Assembly (NCBI GenBank): GCA_035551355.1 | Contig: DASZNF010000140.1 | Span: 16,246-80,245, forward strand | Source of the DNA: DATATV01 sp035551355 | Lineage (GTDB): Bacteria; Actinomycetota; Actinomycetes; Mycobacteriales; Pseudonocardiaceae | Direction of reading: 5' to 3' | Length of the DNA stretch: 64,000 bases | In this document: positions 46,275-55,562 of the stretch, one piece after another | How the letters are laid out: each line of letters starts with the position of its first letter | Position numbering within the stretch: the stretch's first letter is position 1 | Made by a program: the position numbers and the translations under genes | The notes under the pieces: generated by a model | Told to the model about the DNA's origin: nothing | Seen by the model: the letters and a program-made list of their open reading frames with translations, nothing else | Databases searched by the model: none

Positions 46275-47324
46275 TCAGACGTGCGGGCCGAGCAGGGTCA
46301 GATCGGCCGGGCTCAGCCGGTCGGACGCGGTCTTGGCCTGGTGCCAGTACGGGTAGAGCAGCGGCGGGGCGCTGACCTCGTCCAGTGCGGCCCGCTCCTC
46401 GCCGGTCAGCCGAAGCTCGGCCGCCCTGAGGTTGTCGGCCAGCTGCTCGTCGGTGCGCGCGCCCACCACCAGCGAGGTCACCGCGGGCCGGCCCAGCAGG
46501 TAGGCCAGCGCGACCTGGGCCGGGGTGACCCCGTGGGCCGAGCCGATCCGCACCAGTTCCTCGATGGTGTCGTAGAGGGCGTCCTCGTCGCGCACCGGCG
46601 GCTCGTTCCAGTCCGACAGGTGCCGGGAGCCCTCCGGGGCCTGCTGCCCGCGCCGGTACTTGCCCGACAGCAGCCCGCCGGCCAGCGGGCTCCACACCAG
46701 GATGCCCAGCCCTTGGTCCACCGAGATCGGCACCAGTTCGTACTCGGCCTCGCGAGCCTGCAGCGAGTAGTAGATTTGCTGGCTGACGAACCGGGTCAGG
46801 TGGTGCGCGTCGGCGGTGGCCAGGGCCTTCATCAGGTGCCAGCCCGCGTAGTTGGACGCGCCGATGTAGCGGACCTTGCCGCTGCGGATCAGATCGTCAA
46901 GCGCGGCAAGGGTTTCCTCCAGCGGGGTCTGCCCGTCCCACTCGTGCACCTGGTACAGGTCGATGTGGTCGGTGCCCAGCCGCCGCAGGCTGTTCTCGCA
47001 CTCGGCGATCAGGTGCTGCCGGGACAGTCCGGCGTCGTTGGGGCCCGAGCCCATCGACATACGTGCCTTGGTGGCCACCAGCGACCGGTTCCACCGGCCC
47101 TTCATGGCCTGCCCGACGATCTCCTCGGACAACCCGCCGGAGTACACGTTCGCGGTGTCGATCAGGTTGACCCCGGCGTCGAGGCACAGGTCGATCTGCC
47201 GGGTCGCCGCGGTGACGTCGGTGGTGCCGACCTGGCTGAAGTCGCCCCGGCCGCCGAAGGTCATGGTGCCCATGGTGAGCACGGAGATGCGAAGTCCGGA
47301 CCGGCCCAACTGGCGGTACTCCAT
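46275..47324 (-). CDS. aldo/keto reductase
   Basis: The product is a 349-residue NADPH-dependent oxidoreductase of the AKR superfamily. The catalytic tetrad is visible: Asp and Tyr in NLIDTANVYSGGLSEE, Lys in VATKARMSMG and His in YQVHEWDG. NADPH-binding residues lie in RPAVTSLVVGARTDEQLADN. It is predicted cytoplasmic with unknown substrate. The same-strand MFS gene ends 27 bp upstream of its start, so one operon is likely. Confidence 0.93.
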   Translation of the reverse strand: MEYRQLGRSGLRISVLTMGTMTFGGRGDFSQVGTTDVTAATRQIDLCLDAGVNLIDTANVYSGGLSEEIVGQAMKGRWNRSLVATKARMSMGSGPNDAGLSRQHLIAECENSLRRLGTDHIDLYQVHEWDGQTPLEETLAALDDLIRSGKVRYIGASNYAGWHLMKALATADAHHLTRFVSQQIYYSLQAREAEYELVPISVDQGLGILVWSPLAGGLLSGKYRRGQQAPEGSRHLSDWNEPPVRDEDALYDTIEELVRIGSAHGVTPAQVALAYLLGRPAVTSLVVGARTDEQLADNLRAAELRLTGEERAALDEVSAPPLLYPYWHQAKTASDRLSPADLTLLGPHV

Positions 47325-47351
47325 GGAGATTCCTCCCGACTTTCCCAGTGA

Positions 47352-48749
47352 TCACGAGTCGCTTTTACTGTACGCACGGCTGACCTGTTGACCGGCGTCC
47401 GGGGCGAGCCCGAGCGCCTCGGCCACGCAGATCAGCAGGCATCCGGCCAAAATCCAGAACGCCACCAGATAGGCGCCCGCGCCCACGCCGCCGGTGATCG
47501 GCTCGCCCGCCCGCAGCGCCAGCGCGCCCAGCGCCACCCCGATTCCGGCGGCCAGTTGCTGGGTGGTCGACGCCAGTGTGTTGGCACTGGCCAGATCCCC
47601 GGCCGCCACGTCCGCGAACTGGATGGTGTTGTACGCGGTGAACCCGGTGGACCGGAACACGCCGCCGAAGAACAGCACCACCAGGATCACCCACAGCGGC
47701 GTGCTGGCGTGCAGCGCTCCGCTGCCGACCAGGCTGGCGATCATGCCGGCCAGGCTGCCCAGCAGCACCGGGCGGAAACCGAAGCGGCGCAACAGGGGAG
47801 TGGTGAACGGCTTGATGCCGATATTGCCCGCGAACACCGCGACCACCACCGCACCGGACCGGATCGGCCCCCAGCCGAACACGTCCTGGAACTCCAGCGG
47901 CAGCAGGAACGGCACCGCGGTGATGATCGCGCGGAACCAGGAACCGCCGCCGGTGGCCACCCGGTAGGTGCCCACCCGCAGCGTGCGCAGGTCCATCAGC
48001 GGATGCGCGGCCCGCAGCAGCCGCCGCACCGCGGGCCCGCCAAGGCCGAGCCCGACGCCCAGCGCGACGCCGACCGCGACCCAGTCGGAGCTGGCGTCGG
48101 CCAGCAACTGCGCGCCCAGCACCAGACCGGCCAGCGACAACCCGGTCAGCTGGAAACTCCACCAGTCCACAGTGGACACTTCGGGGTCGCGGTCGGCCGG
48201 CACCATGCGCAGCGCGCACACCTCGGCGATGACGCCCAGCGGCAGGTTGATCAGGAAGATCCACCGCCAGGACGCGTACTCGGTGACCAGCCCGCCCAGC
48301 ACCGGGGCCAGCACCGGCGCGATCAGCCCGGGCCAGGTCAGGTAGGCGATGGCCCGGATCAGGTCGGCCTTGGTCGTGCCACGCAGCACCGCCAGCCGCC
48401 CGACCGGCACCATCATCGCGCCGCCAACGCCCTGCAGCACCCGCATCCCGATCAGCATGGGCAGCGACGCGCTGGCCGCGCACAGCGCCGAGGCCACCGT
48501 GAAGATCACGATGGCCGCGCCGTAGATCGTCCGGGTGCCGTAGCGGGCGGCCAGTTTGCCGCTGGCCGGGATGCCCACCGCGAGAGTCACCAGGTACGCG
48601 GTCATCGCCGCGCCGATGCTGACCGCGGGCACACCGAACGACTCGGCCATCCGCGGAGCGGCGGTGGCGATGATGGTGCCGTCCAGGTTCTCCATGAAGA
48701 ACGTGCCGGCCACCAGCAGGGCGAGACCGCGTCCGGCCCAACCGCTCAT
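47352..48749 (-). CDS. MFS transporter, DHA2 type
   Basis: The product is 465 residues with about fourteen membrane helices. Signatures: FFMENLDGTIIATAAPRMAE, GKLAARYGTRTIYGAA (motif A), IGMRVLQGVGGAMMVPVGR and LIAPVLAPVLGGLVTEYASW (motif C). Drug or metabolite export is the usual role. ATG at 48749 gives the family N-terminus; the frame is open to 48788. A copy of the GTCCACTGTGGAC palindrome lies inside the gene. Confidence 0.92.
   Translation of the reverse strand: MSGWAGRGLALLVAGTFFMENLDGTIIATAAPRMAESFGVPAVSIGAAMTAYLVTLAVGIPASGKLAARYGTRTIYGAAIVIFTVASALCAASASLPMLIGMRVLQGVGGAMMVPVGRLAVLRGTTKADLIRAIAYLTWPGLIAPVLAPVLGGLVTEYASWRWIFLINLPLGVIAEVCALRMVPADRDPEVSTVDWWSFQLTGLSLAGLVLGAQLLADASSDWVAVGVALGVGLGLGGPAVRRLLRAAHPLMDLRTLRVGTYRVATGGGSWFRAIITAVPFLLPLEFQDVFGWGPIRSGAVVVAVFAGNIGIKPFTTPLLRRFGFRPVLLGSLAGMIASLVGSGALHASTPLWVILVVLFFGGVFRSTGFTAYNTIQFADVAAGDLASANTLASTTQQLAAGIGVALGALALRAGEPITGGVGAGAYLVAFWILAGCLLICVAEALGLAPDAGQQVSRAYSKSDS
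48165..48177. repeat. 13-bp palindrome (GTCCACAGTGGAC orientation)
   Basis: Perfect copy within MFS coding sequence. Confidence 0.85.
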
Positions 48750-48811
48750 CACACCACCGCCCGGTCGGCCACCAGGCTTTTCTACCATCCGGCCCGATCC
48801 GGCCAGGGGGG

Positions 48812-49039
48812 TCAGGACTCCTGGGGCAGCTGGGGCTCGTCCAACAGCGGCTCGGTCTCCGCCGGCCAGCCCGCGTGCTCGCGGATCAGGGTCTCGGCGG
48901 CGTGGAAAGCGTCCGCGGCCCCGGCGAGATATTCCGGCGAGCGGTCGGTGCGCTTGGCGATCCGATGGCCCGCGGCGGTCAGGGCAGCGAGCACCTCGGC
49001 CACGTCGAGGCTGTCGGCACCGATGTTCGACTCCGTCAC
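48812..49039 (-). CDS. small hypothetical protein, 75 residues
   Basis: GTG at 49039 opens TESNIGADSLDVAEVLAALT and continues through a helical, acidic sequence to PQLPQES. CATACT lies six bases before the GTG, matching the leaderless pattern seen in neighbouring genes. No family is recognised; it is probably a soluble helical protein. Divergent from the patatin gene. Confidence 0.65.
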   Translation of the reverse strand: MTESNIGADSLDVAEVLAALTAAGHRIAKRTDRSPEYLAGAADAFHAAETLIREHAGWPAETEPLLDEPQLPQES

Positions 49040-49114
49040 CGCTGAAGTATGGCGGCCCAGGTCACGGGGGTCGGAGCCGGGTCGCGGAACCGAGCGGAAC
49101 CGGCCCCGATCGGG

Positions 49115-49120
49115 TATAGC
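49115..49120 (+). promoter_or_regulatory. leaderless -10 element TATAGC of the patatin gene
   Basis: TATAGC is followed by six bases and the GTG at 49127. Confidence 0.5.
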
Positions 49121-49126
49121 TGCGGT

Positions 49127-49954
49127 GTGGCACGCAATGCTTTCGTACTCGGTGGCGGAGGGATGCTCGGCGCGGCCGAGGCGGGCATGGCCCGGGCACT
49201 GCTGGAGGCCGGCGTGGTGCCGGACCTGATCTGCGGCACCTCGATCGGCGCGATCAACGGCGCCGCCCTGGCCGCCGAGCCCAGCCCGGACGGGGCCCGG
49301 GAACTGCTGGACACCTGGCGGGAACTGGCCACCGACGCGCTGCTGGGCGGCTCCCTGGTCGGCCGGGTGGTGGAACTGGTGCGCAGCGGCACCTCGCTGC
49401 ACGACGCCGGTCAGCTGCGCCGGCTGCTGCGCCAGCGGTTGCCGGTACACGACTTCGAGGACCTGACGGTGCCCTTCGAGTGCGTCGCGGCCAGCATCGA
49501 ACGGGCCCAGGAGCACTGGTTCGGCTCCGGCGACCTGGTCGAGGCGGTGCTCGCCTCGTGCGCGCTGCCCGGGGTGTTTCCGCCGGTGCGAGTGGGCGAG
49601 GAGCACTTCTTCGACGGCGGCCTGGTCAACAGCGTGCCGCTGGGCCGCGCCGTGGCGCACGGCGCGGACACCGTGTGGGTGCTGCACGTGGGCCGGATCG
49701 AGGAGGCGCTGCGGGTGCCGCGCTATCCGTGGGAGGTGGGTTTCGTGTCCTTCGAGATCGCCCGGCGGCACCGGTTCCACACCGACCTGGCCGGGGTGCC
49801 CGAGGGAGTGCGGGTGCACGTGCTGCCCACCGGCCTGCCGGCCAAGCGGCAGGCGGCCACCTGGTCGAACCTGCGCTACCGGGACACCAGGCGGATCGCC
49901 GCCCGCGCCGAGGGGGCATATGCGGCCACCCGCGAGTATCTGGCCGCGTTGTGA
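49127..49954 (+). CDS. patatin-like phospholipase
   Basis: The product is a 275-residue Ser-Asp dyad lipid acyl hydrolase. Motifs are FVLGGGGMLGAAEAGMARAL (oxyanion loop), ICGTSIGAINGAALA (GxSxG nucleophile) and EHFFDGGLVNSVPLG (DGG with the catalytic Asp). No signal peptide. Its stop overlaps the next gene (GTGA). The following gene is a PlsC-type acyltransferase, so deacylation and reacylation of lipids may be coupled. Confidence 0.93.
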   Translation: MARNAFVLGGGGMLGAAEAGMARALLEAGVVPDLICGTSIGAINGAALAAEPSPDGARELLDTWRELATDALLGGSLVGRVVELVRSGTSLHDAGQLRRLLRQRLPVHDFEDLTVPFECVAASIERAQEHWFGSGDLVEAVLASCALPGVFPPVRVGEEHFFDGGLVNSVPLGRAVAHGADTVWVLHVGRIEEALRVPRYPWEVGFVSFEIARRHRFHTDLAGVPEGVRVHVLPTGLPAKRQAATWSNLRYRDTRRIAARAEGAYAATREYLAAL

Positions 49955-50898
49955 GCGGGCTGCGCCGGGCGGTCACCGTGCCGCTGGTGGTCGCGGTGGA
50001 GCTGGCGCTGCTGTCGTGTTCGCCGTTGTTGCTGGCCGCGGCCATGCTGGTCGGCCTGGCGCTGCGCTCCACCCGCCCGGTGCGCACGGTGGCGCTGGTG
50101 TGCGCCTACGCGGCGATCGAGTTGCTCGCACTGCGCCGACTACTGTCCACTGTGGACGATGTGAACGAGTTCGTGCGGGACATGCTGGGCATCATCTACC
50201 AGGCGCTGCGCCGGATCCTGGACGTGCGGGTGGTGCTGGAGCACGGCTCGGCCACCACCGCCCAGGTGTCCGGCCGGGCGCTGGTGGTGCTGTCCCGGCA
50301 CTGCGGCCCCGGCGACACCCTGTTCGTGGCGTGGCTGCTGGCCGTGCACTACCGGTTGCGGCTGCGCATCGTGCTGAAGACCCTGCTGCGGGCCGAACCC
50401 GCACTGGATCTGCTGGGCGACAAGCTGCCGCTGTGCTTCATCGGCGCCCGCGGGAAACGCAGCCGGGACCGCATCCACGCCACCGCCGCCGATCTGACCG
50501 GCGGCGACGCGCTGCTGCTGTTCCCCGAGGGCGGCAACTTCAGCCGTCCCCGCTGGGCCGCGGCGGTGCTGAAGCTGGCCGCCACCGGGAAATACCTGGC
50601 CTCGCTGCGTGCCCGCCGCCGCACGCACACCCTGCCGCCGCGCACCGGCGGAGCGCACGCCGCGCTGACCGGCGCGCCCGCCGCCGACGTGCTCCTGTTG
50701 GCGCACACCGGATTCACCGACGACGGCCGGGACCGCCCGTGGTGGCGGCTGCCGGTGCAACGTGACCTGGTGGTGCGCACCTCGCTGGTGCCCGCCGCCG
50801 AGGTGCCGCGGGAGGCCGACGCGCTGGCCGGCTGGCTGGACTCGGCGTGGACGCGGGTGGACAGCTGGGTCGCCGGGCACGCACAGGATGCAGACTGA
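49951..50898 (+). CDS. PlsC-type 1-acyl-glycerol-3-phosphate acyltransferase-like protein
   Basis: The product is 315 residues. Two N-terminal membrane helices (VPLVVAVELALLSCSPLLLA and VALVCAYAAIELLAL) precede the acyltransferase domain, with VVLSRHCGPGDTLFV (HX4D) and LLLFPEGGNFSRPRW (FPEG block). It should transfer acyl groups to a lysophospholipid or related acceptor at the membrane. A perfect GTCCACTGTGGAC lies within the gene. It is the second gene of the patatin operon. Confidence 0.88.
   Translation: MSGLRRAVTVPLVVAVELALLSCSPLLLAAAMLVGLALRSTRPVRTVALVCAYAAIELLALRRLLSTVDDVNEFVRDMLGIIYQALRRILDVRVVLEHGSATTAQVSGRALVVLSRHCGPGDTLFVAWLLAVHYRLRLRIVLKTLLRAEPALDLLGDKLPLCFIGARGKRSRDRIHATAADLTGGDALLLFPEGGNFSRPRWAAAVLKLAATGKYLASLRARRRTHTLPPRTGGAHAALTGAPAADVLLLAHTGFTDDGRDRPWWRLPVQRDLVVRTSLVPAAEVPREADALAGWLDSAWTRVDSWVAGHAQDAD
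50145..50157. repeat. 13-bp palindrome GTCCACTGTGGAC
   Basis: Perfect copy inside the acyltransferase gene. Confidence 0.85.
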
Positions 50899-50903
50899 CA
50901 CCC

Positions 50904-51755
50904 ATGGAGCGGCAAGTGCTCGGACTCGGCGCCGTGCTGGCGGACGCCCAACGGCACGCGGCGGCGGCGCTGGACGCGGCCGGCGTGCGGGTGGAAGTGG
51001 TGACCGGCGCACGGGAACTGGCAGAGGTGGCCGAGCTGTTCGTGCGCATCTGGGGCAGCGGGGCGGGCCAGCCGCCGCTGGCCGCGGACGTGATGTGCGC
51101 GGTGGCCCACGCCGGCGGCGCGGTGCACGCGGCCTACGCCGGTGACCGGCTGGCCGGCGCGGCCACCGCGTTCTTCGGGCCGCCGGAGTCGGCGTCGGTG
51201 TACTCCTACATCGCCGGGGCGCACGCCTCGGACCGGGGCGTCGGCTACGGGCTGAAGCTGGCCCAGCGGGCCTGGGCGCTGGACCACGGGGCGCGCACCA
51301 TGCGCTGGACGTTCGATCCGCTGGTCAGCCGCAACGGCCGGTTCAACCTGGTCAAGCTGGGCGCGGTGGCCAATGAGTACACGGTGGACTTCTACGGCCC
51401 GCTGCCCGACGGCACGAACACCGGCGACGAAACCGACCGGCTCACCGCGTGCTGGCTGCTGGACGGCAACCGGGCGAGCACCGCGGCCGAGGACGCCCTG
51501 CCCGTCCCGGGCGGGCCGCCGGCCGCGATCGAGCGCGGCGCCCCGGACGGCGGCCCGCTGACCGCGCGGGACGAGCGCGGCCGGTGGTGCCGGGTGCCCA
51601 CCGACATCCTCACCGTGCGCCGCGCCTCGCCCGATCTGGCCGCCCGCTGGCGGTTCGCGGTGCGCGAGGTGATGACCGAGGCGCTGGCCGACGGGCTGAC
51701 CGCGACCGGCGTGACCCGGGACGGGTGGTATCTGTTCACCGAGGAGGCACGGTGA
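50904..51755 (+). CDS. GNAT-like protein (COG3375 type)
   Basis: The product is 283 residues. It has GNAT-like blocks: ELAEVAELFVRIWGS, AAYAGDRLAGAATAFFG and HASDRGVGYGLKLAQRAWAL (acyl-CoA loop), then MRWTFDPLVSRNGRFNLVKL and GAVANEYTVDFYG. Proteins of this type are regularly encoded next to MenC/N-acylamino-acid racemase genes, as here, and may acylate amino acids (family knowledge plus inference). It starts 5 bp after the acyltransferase stop. Confidence 0.8.
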   Translation: MERQVLGLGAVLADAQRHAAAALDAAGVRVEVVTGARELAEVAELFVRIWGSGAGQPPLAADVMCAVAHAGGAVHAAYAGDRLAGAATAFFGPPESASVYSYIAGAHASDRGVGYGLKLAQRAWALDHGARTMRWTFDPLVSRNGRFNLVKLGAVANEYTVDFYGPLPDGTNTGDETDRLTACWLLDGNRASTAAEDALPVPGGPPAAIERGAPDGGPLTARDERGRWCRVPTDILTVRRASPDLAARWRFAVREVMTEALADGLTATGVTRDGWYLFTEEAR

Positions 51756-51774
51756 GCTTTCCCGAGGAGCCGCG

Positions 51775-52878
51775 GTGAAGATCGAGCGGATCGAACTGGT
51801 GCGGGTGGCGCTGCCGCTGGTCGGCGAGTTCCGCACCTCCTTCGGCAGCATGTCCGCCCGGGAGACCTTCCTGCTGCACGTGACCACGCGGGACGCCGAG
51901 GGCTGGGCCGAGTTCGCCGGCGACCCGGAACCGTTGTACTGCGACGAATTCACCGCGGGCGCCGAGCTGGTGCTGCGCGAGCACCTGGTGCCCCGGGTGC
52001 TGGCCGTGGCCGGGCTGACCACCGCCCGGGTGGCCCCGGCACTGGCCCCGGTGAAGGGGCATCCGCTGGCCAAGGCGGTGCTGGAAACCGCGCTGCTGGA
52101 CGCGGAACTGCGCGCGCACGACATGCCGCTGGCAACCTACCTCGGCGCGGTGCACGACCGGGTGCCGGCCGGGGTGTCGGTGGGCATCATGAACACCATC
52201 CCGGCGCTGCTGCGCGCGGTGGAAAGCTATCTGGCGCAAGGATATGTGCGCATCAAGCTCAAGATCGAGCCCGGCTGGGACGTCGATCCGGTGCGCGCGG
52301 TGCGCCGCGAGTTCGGCGCCGAGGTGTCGCTGCAGGTCGACGCCAACACCGCCTACACGCTCACCGACGCCGAACACCTGCGCCACCTGGACGAGCACGA
52401 TCTGCTGCTGATCGAACAGCCACTGGCCGAGGACGACCTGCGTGGCCACGCCGAACTGGCCCGGCTGCTGCGCACCCCGGTCTGCCTGGACGAGTCGATC
52501 ACCTCGGCCCGGGACGCGGCCACCGCCATCGCGCTGGGGGCGTGCCGGGTGATCAACATCAAACCGGCCCGGGTCGGCGGTTACCTGGAGGCGCGGCGGG
52601 TGCACGACATCGCGGTGGCCGCCGGGATTCCGGTGTGGTGCGGCGGAATGCTGGAGACCGGCATCGGCCGCGCGGCCAACCTGGCGCTGGCTGCCCTGCC
52701 CGGTTTCGTGCTGCCCGGCGACACCTCGGCCAGCAGCCGCTACTACGCCGAAGACCTCACCGAACCGTTCGTGCTCGCCGAAGGCCACCTCGCGGTGCCG
52801 GCCACTCCGGGCATCGGCATCACACCGGACCCGGATTCCCTTGCCCGGCACACGGTTTCCCGCACCACCCTGCACTGA
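51775..52878 (+). CDS. menC: o-succinylbenzoate synthase / N-acylamino acid racemase family enzyme
   Basis: The product is a 367-residue enolase-superfamily enzyme. The N-terminal capping domain (IELVRVALPLVGEFRTSFG) and barrel have the expected residues: KIKLKIEPGW (KxK), LQVDANTAY, LLIEQPLAEDD and CLDESI (three metal ligands), and NIKPARVGGYLEA (second-half Lys). MenC and NAAAR enzymes cannot be separated by these motifs. The GNAT neighbour and absence of other men genes favour NAAAR-type racemisation of N-acyl amino acids. GTG start with GAGGAG 5 nt upstream. Confidence 0.88.
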   Translation: MKIERIELVRVALPLVGEFRTSFGSMSARETFLLHVTTRDAEGWAEFAGDPEPLYCDEFTAGAELVLREHLVPRVLAVAGLTTARVAPALAPVKGHPLAKAVLETALLDAELRAHDMPLATYLGAVHDRVPAGVSVGIMNTIPALLRAVESYLAQGYVRIKLKIEPGWDVDPVRAVRREFGAEVSLQVDANTAYTLTDAEHLRHLDEHDLLLIEQPLAEDDLRGHAELARLLRTPVCLDESITSARDAATAIALGACRVINIKPARVGGYLEARRVHDIAVAAGIPVWCGGMLETGIGRAANLALAALPGFVLPGDTSASSRYYAEDLTEPFVLAEGHLAVPATPGIGITPDPDSLARHTVSRTTLH

Positions 52879-52901
52879 CGCGGCACCGGCGTAGGCATCG
52901 A

Positions 52902-54029
52902 TCACCGTCCCCGCAGTGCCGCGCGGGCGACCGTGACCAGCGCGTGCGGGGTGAGCTTGCCCGCGCCCAATCCCAGCTCCACCAACGTGTCGAAGGTCCG
53001 CTGCGAGTCCCGGGCCGCGCCGATGCCCGCGTCCAGCACCGCCGGGAACCGGCCCAGCCGGGCCAGCACGTCGGTGTGCCGCAGGTGGCCGCTCAGCTTG
53101 TCCCGCAACAATTTCCGGTAATCCGCCGCCGGTCGCGGACCGACCGCGGCCGCCCCGGCCAAGCTGCCCGACAGCACCGCGTAACAGATACCCTCGCCGG
53201 TGATCGGGTTGATCAGCCCGGCCGCGTCCCCGGCCAGCAACACCCGGCCGTGCGCGCATTCCGGCCGCCCGGTGGACAGCGGCAGCCGGTGCGCCCGCAG
53301 CCCGGACACCTCCGCCTCCGGCAACAATGCCCGCAACCGATCGAGCAAATGCCTGCGGGACAACGGTTGTCCGCGCAGCAGCTCGCCGTAGCCGATGTTG
53401 GCCCGGCCATCACCGATGGGGAACACCCAGGCGTAGGCCGGCCAGTGCGCGGCGGTCATCAGCAGCGACTGCTCGGCCGCGGGCCACGGACCGACCGGCG
53501 CGTATCCGCGAATGGCCAGCGCCACCGTGCCCGACCTCGGCCCGGCCAGCCCGATCTGCCGCCGCACCACTGACTCCGACCCGTCCGCGCCGATCAGCAC
53601 CCGAGCCCGGATTTCCCGGTCCACCGTCACCGCATCGTCGGCCACCGTCACCGACCGCACCGAATGCCGCCGCAACCCCGCCCCGGCCGCCACCGCCGCC
53701 CGCACCAGCCGATCGTCAAAAATCAGGCGTGGCACCACGAATCCGGGCCGCTCGGTGTCCCGCACCGCGACCACCCCACCCGGCGACCGCAACCGCAGCC
53801 GCCGCACCGGCGCGCACCCGGCGACCAGCTCGTCGGCCCGGATTCCCAAGCCCGCCAACACATCCAGCGCCTGCGGCGCAACCCCGTCCCCGCACACCTT
53901 GTCCCGGGGAAACCGGGCCGCGTCCAGGATCAGCACCCGCGCATCCGGGCGGGCCCGCAACGCGCCGAGCGCGGCCGCCGCCCCGGCCGGCCCGCCGCCG
54001 ACCACGACCACGTCCCAGTTTTCCGGCAT
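52902..54029 (-). CDS. FAD-dependent oxidoreductase, geranylgeranyl-reductase type (second flavoprotein)
   Basis: The product is 375 residues with the FAD-binding start WDVVVVGGGPAGAAAALGAL, PRDKVCGDGVAPQALDVL, ARVLIGADGSESVVRRQIG and RVLLAGDAAGLINPITGEGI with CYA following. These are the marks of the geranylgeranyl reductase/halogenase-like group of flavoprotein monooxygenases and reductases. It overlaps the preceding flavoprotein stop by one base (TGATG) and is the last gene of the type III PKS operon. It could hydroxylate the polyketide ring or reduce prenyl double bonds. Confidence 0.9.
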   Translation of the reverse strand: MPENWDVVVVGGGPAGAAAALGALRARPDARVLILDAARFPRDKVCGDGVAPQALDVLAGLGIRADELVAGCAPVRRLRLRSPGGVVAVRDTERPGFVVPRLIFDDRLVRAAVAAGAGLRRHSVRSVTVADDAVTVDREIRARVLIGADGSESVVRRQIGLAGPRSGTVALAIRGYAPVGPWPAAEQSLLMTAAHWPAYAWVFPIGDGRANIGYGELLRGQPLSRRHLLDRLRALLPEAEVSGLRAHRLPLSTGRPECAHGRVLLAGDAAGLINPITGEGICYAVLSGSLAGAAAVGPRPAADYRKLLRDKLSGHLRHTDVLARLGRFPAVLDAGIGAARDSQRTFDTLVELGLGAGKLTPHALVTVARAALRGR

Positions 54030-55048
54030 CAGCCGGCCAGTTGGTCAACGGCCACCCGGAACAATCCCGGACAGCGCACGGCCAGCGGCACCACCACGCG
54101 GGCCAGCGGCGGTTTTCCCCTGGCCCACAACAAACCCGAGGTGATCAACCGGGACCGCCGGGACACCCGGGCCCACGCCCGCGGATACCGGTCCGGCCGG
54201 TCGGCCGCCAGACAGTCGACCAGTTCGGCCGCCGCGGCCAGCGACACCGCGATGCCCTCGCCGGTCAGCGCGTCGATGTAGCCCGCCGCGTCGCCCACCA
54301 GCAGAATGCGCCCGGCCGCGCGGCCACCGACCCGCTGCCGCAGCGGCCCCGCCCCGCGCACCTCGGACAGCGTCGCCACCGAGGCCAGTTTCCCGGCCAG
54401 CGTGGGAAAAGCCCGCAACTGCTCCTCGAACGACCCGCGCGCCGAGGACAGCACCGCGACCCCCACTTCGGCCGGACCGACCGGTGTCACATAGGCCTCC
54501 GCGCCGGCCGCCCAGTGCACCTCCACGAACTCACTGTCCGGCGCCATCGCGTAGTGCCGCCGCTGCCCCCACCGGTGACCGGAGGCCGGTTTCACCGGCA
54601 CCCCCGCCGCCTGCCGCACCCGCGAGTGCAGGCCGTCCGCGCCGACCAGATACCGCGCCCGCAACTCGTCGGCCCGCACATGGTCATGATGCTGGCGGAT
54701 CTGGGATACCCGGTGTTCCAGCACCGGCACCCCGGCCTTGTCCACCGCCGCGCGCAACGCCGATGCCAACTCGGTGCGCCGCACTCCCCGCCCCGGCCCG
54801 GAGCTGAACGCGGCCCGGGCCACCAGATCCGCCCGCCGATAGGCGATCCCGCGAATCGGCTGCCCCGGCGGATCGACTCCCAACGCGGCCAGCGCCCGCA
54901 CCGCGCCCGGCATCAGCCCCTCGCCGCACGCCTTGTCCAACGGTCCGGCCCGCCGTTCACACACCGCGACGTCCAACCCGGCCCGCGCCGCGCCCAGCGC
55001 CACCGCGAGCCCGGCCGGACCCGCGCCGACCACCAGCACGTCATGCAT
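54029..55048 (-). CDS. FAD-dependent monooxygenase (first flavoprotein of the PKS cluster)
   Basis: The product is 339 residues: HDVLVVGAGPAGLAVALGAA (FAD ADP-binding), DKACGEGLMPGAVRALAALG, ARYLVGADGLHSRVRQAAG (the DG motif of aromatic hydroxylases) and GRILLVGDAAGYIDALTGEG. By analogy to SrsC of Streptomyces griseus, it could hydroxylate a methylated alkylresorcinol to give a quinone (inference from gene order). It overlaps the methyltransferase gene by 8 bp. Confidence 0.9.
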   Translation of the reverse strand: MHDVLVVGAGPAGLAVALGAARAGLDVAVCERRAGPLDKACGEGLMPGAVRALAALGVDPPGQPIRGIAYRRADLVARAAFSSGPGRGVRRTELASALRAAVDKAGVPVLEHRVSQIRQHHDHVRADELRARYLVGADGLHSRVRQAAGVPVKPASGHRWGQRRHYAMAPDSEFVEVHWAAGAEAYVTPVGPAEVGVAVLSSARGSFEEQLRAFPTLAGKLASVATLSEVRGAGPLRQRVGGRAAGRILLVGDAAGYIDALTGEGIAVSLAAAAELVDCLAADRPDRYPRAWARVSRRSRLITSGLLWARGKPPLARVVVPLAVRCPGLFRVAVDQLAG

Positions 55049-55562
55049 GCAATGCCGCCAGCGCGGCGTTCTCCGCGCGAATCCGCACGGTCAGCAGCCA
55101 CGCGTTGAGCACACTGAAGGTCAGCGCGGTCAGCCACGCGGTGTGCACCAGCGGCAGCGCCGCGCCCTCCACGATCACCGCGACATAGTTCGGATGCGGC
55201 AGAAACCGGTACGGTCCACCGGAAATCCTTGGCAGACCCGGGACGACCACGATCCGGGTATTCCACTGTGGACCCAAGGTCCGGATGCACCACCAGCGCA
55301 ATCCCTGACCGGCCAACACAAGTACCAACATCGGCCAGCCCAGCGCGGGCACGAACGGCCGCCCGCCGAGCCACACCTCCAACAGCGCGCCGGCCAGCAA
55401 CCCGGTGTGCAGCACCACCATCGCCGGGTAGTGCCCGAACCCGCTCTCCCGCCCGCCGCGGGCCAGGCTCCAGGCCAGATTTCGTTTGGCCACAACGAGT
55501 TCGGCCAGCCGCTCCACCGCGACCAGGCCGACCAGCACGGTGAACCAGACCGCGCTCACCAT
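55041..55562 (-). CDS. isoprenylcysteine carboxyl methyltransferase (ICMT)-like membrane methyltransferase
   Basis: The product is 173 residues with four to five membrane helices. The ICMT signature GPYRFLPHPNYVAVIVEGAA and the preceding LGPQWNTRIVVVPG are clear. Bacterial relatives next to type III PKS genes (BpsB of Bacillus, SrsB of Streptomyces) O-methylate alkylpyrones or alkylresorcinols with SAM. The start overlaps the PKS stop (ATGGTGA); ATG 55562 or GTG 55559 could be used. Confidence 0.92.
   Translation of the reverse strand: MVSAVWFTVLVGLVAVERLAELVVAKRNLAWSLARGGRESGFGHYPAMVVLHTGLLAGALLEVWLGGRPFVPALGWPMLVLVLAGQGLRWWCIRTLGPQWNTRIVVVPGLPRISGGPYRFLPHPNYVAVIVEGAALPLVHTAWLTALTFSVLNAWLLTVRIRAENAALAALHA
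55261..55273. repeat. near-copy of the GTCCACTGTGGAC palindrome
   Basis: TTCCACTGTGGAC, one mismatch, inside the ICMT-like gene. Confidence 0.6.
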
